Shown: positions 63,572 to 64,000 of the stretch, piece by piece | How positions within the stretch are numbered: position 1 is the first letter of the stretch | Layout: every line of letters starts with the position of its first letter | Source: an uncultured Aquimarina sp. | GTDB taxonomy: Bacteria > Bacteroidota > Bacteroidia > Flavobacteriales > Flavobacteriaceae | DNA length: 64,000 bases | NCBI RefSeq assembly: GCF_947496855.1 | Contig: NZ_CANMED010000005.1 | Span: forward strand, 434,001-498,000 | Direction: 5' to 3' | The notes under the pieces: model-generated | What the model saw: only the letters and a program-made list of their open reading frames with translations | Told to the model about the DNA's origin: nothing | The model's database searches: none | Program-made: the position numbers and the translations under genes

Positions 63572-64000
63572 TTATGATTTTTTTTTAAGTTGAAAAGATC
63601 TCTCTTTATATTCTGAAGCTTTTGTTTCATTCCCCATTTTTAGATATGCCTGAGCGATTTGATCATAGAAATCTGATTCCATCTTAAGATCATCAATAAT
63701 ATAATCCATACCAATACTTAAGATATCTATAGCTTCTTCATAATTACTCAGGTTAATCAGAGAAACTCCACTCACCAAATACAAAATTGGTTGAGAAGGA
63801 TACATTTCTATAGCAAGTTCGCTTCCTACTTTTGCTTTTTCATATCTCTTCAAATCAAGTTGTAATAATAGCATCTTTCTTAGAATCCCAAAGTTATTAG
63901 CATTATCCTTAATTCCTCTTTCATAATAATTAAGTGCGATCTCTTTTTTATCTTTTCCATAGAAATAATTCCCTATTTCTGTAAACACTTTATTACTTCC
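63572..64000 (-). CDS. TPR repeat protein, 3' part only
   Basis: The frame is open to the window edge; 143 residues are visible, and the true start lies beyond 64000. Three to four TPR units are seen (GNYFYGKDKKEIALNYYERG, YEKAKVGSELAIEMYPSQP, NYEEAIDILSIGMDYI, MGNETKASEYKERSFQ). It stands at the head of the visible TPR-DUF4292-EnvC-TauE/SafE operon, six bases before DUF4292. Probably periplasmic, scaffolding envelope proteins. Confidence 0.88.
   Translation of the reverse strand, partial: GSNKVFTEIGNYFYGKDKKEIALNYYERGIKDNANNFGILRKMLLLQLDLKRYEKAKVGSELAIEMYPSQPILYLVSGVSLINLSNYEEAIDILSIGMDYIIDDLKMESDFYDQIAQAYLKMGNETKASEYKERSFQLKKKS

Noticed and set aside
1..64000. CRISPR arrays, tRNA or rRNA genes, prophage
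   Set aside because: No regular direct repeats, cloverleaf-like or rRNA-like stretches, and no phage structural genes were found on reading both strands; very degenerate cases could be missed.

Overview
The window looks like chromosomal DNA of a marine-type member of the Flavobacteriaceae (Bacteroidota). This rests on low GC, type IX secretion sorting tails, SPOR/HU-CCDC81 and DUF4292 proteins, many lipoproteins with late lipobox cysteines, TAnnTTTG-type -7 promoter boxes and weak ribosome binding sites. Aquimarina or a close genus is plausible, but the genus is inference. No tRNA, rRNA, CRISPR array or prophage was seen.

Layout. 1-195 is the 5' end of hemB. 352-4835 is a two-gene ABC exporter whose permease is fused to an M1 peptidase domain. 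5089-13262 is an accessory island of secreted or lipid-anchored proteins: a 990-residue VWA/TonB-plug/TPR protein, two tandem paralogues with carboxypeptidase-like regulatory domains, and two unknown lipoproteins. 13423-19539 is a tight minus-strand heme operon (hemA-hemC-hemD-hemE-DUF6973-like-EI24-hemF). Divergent from it are an AraC regulator, then hemH, a MATE exporter, a large beta-propeller protein and hemJ. With hemB at the left edge, the window holds every step from glutamyl-tRNA to protoheme except HemL.

27332-38759 carries a GNAT acetyltransferase, an M57 metalloprotease lipoprotein, yicC-gmk-nadD, a crotonase, an NtrY-like histidine kinase, a double-ABC oligopeptide-type ATPase and an SPFH-GYF/zinc-ribbon pair. 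38763-50224 is rich in exported proteins: a T9SS beta-propeller protein, a T9SS C13-like cysteine peptidase and lipoproteins. Between them lie ALDH7-type aldehyde dehydrogenase, 3-hydroxyanthranilate dioxygenase and a 69-residue double-glycine leader peptide. 50350-59624 has gpsA, VF530, an NTF2-like protein, a sulfurtransferase, a GH3 enzyme, a B12-binding radical SAM protein, dprA, an HU/SPOR protein and a thioesterase.

59838-60581 holds a second leader peptide of the same family, without a start codon, abutting a 529-bp internally deleted insertion sequence with perfect 18-bp terminal inverted repeats. The right end is a minus-strand envelope operon (TPR protein, DUF4292, EnvC-like, TauE/SafE).

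Most novel items: the pair of related Cys-rich GG-leader peptides, one damaged by the IS; the CX4CX2C radical SAM enzyme; the barrel-less TonB-plug/VWA protein; the ABC/M1 fusion; and two small genes read directly from the DNA (a 57-residue protein at 20640-20813 and a DUF4177-like frame with one internal stop at 32089-32292).
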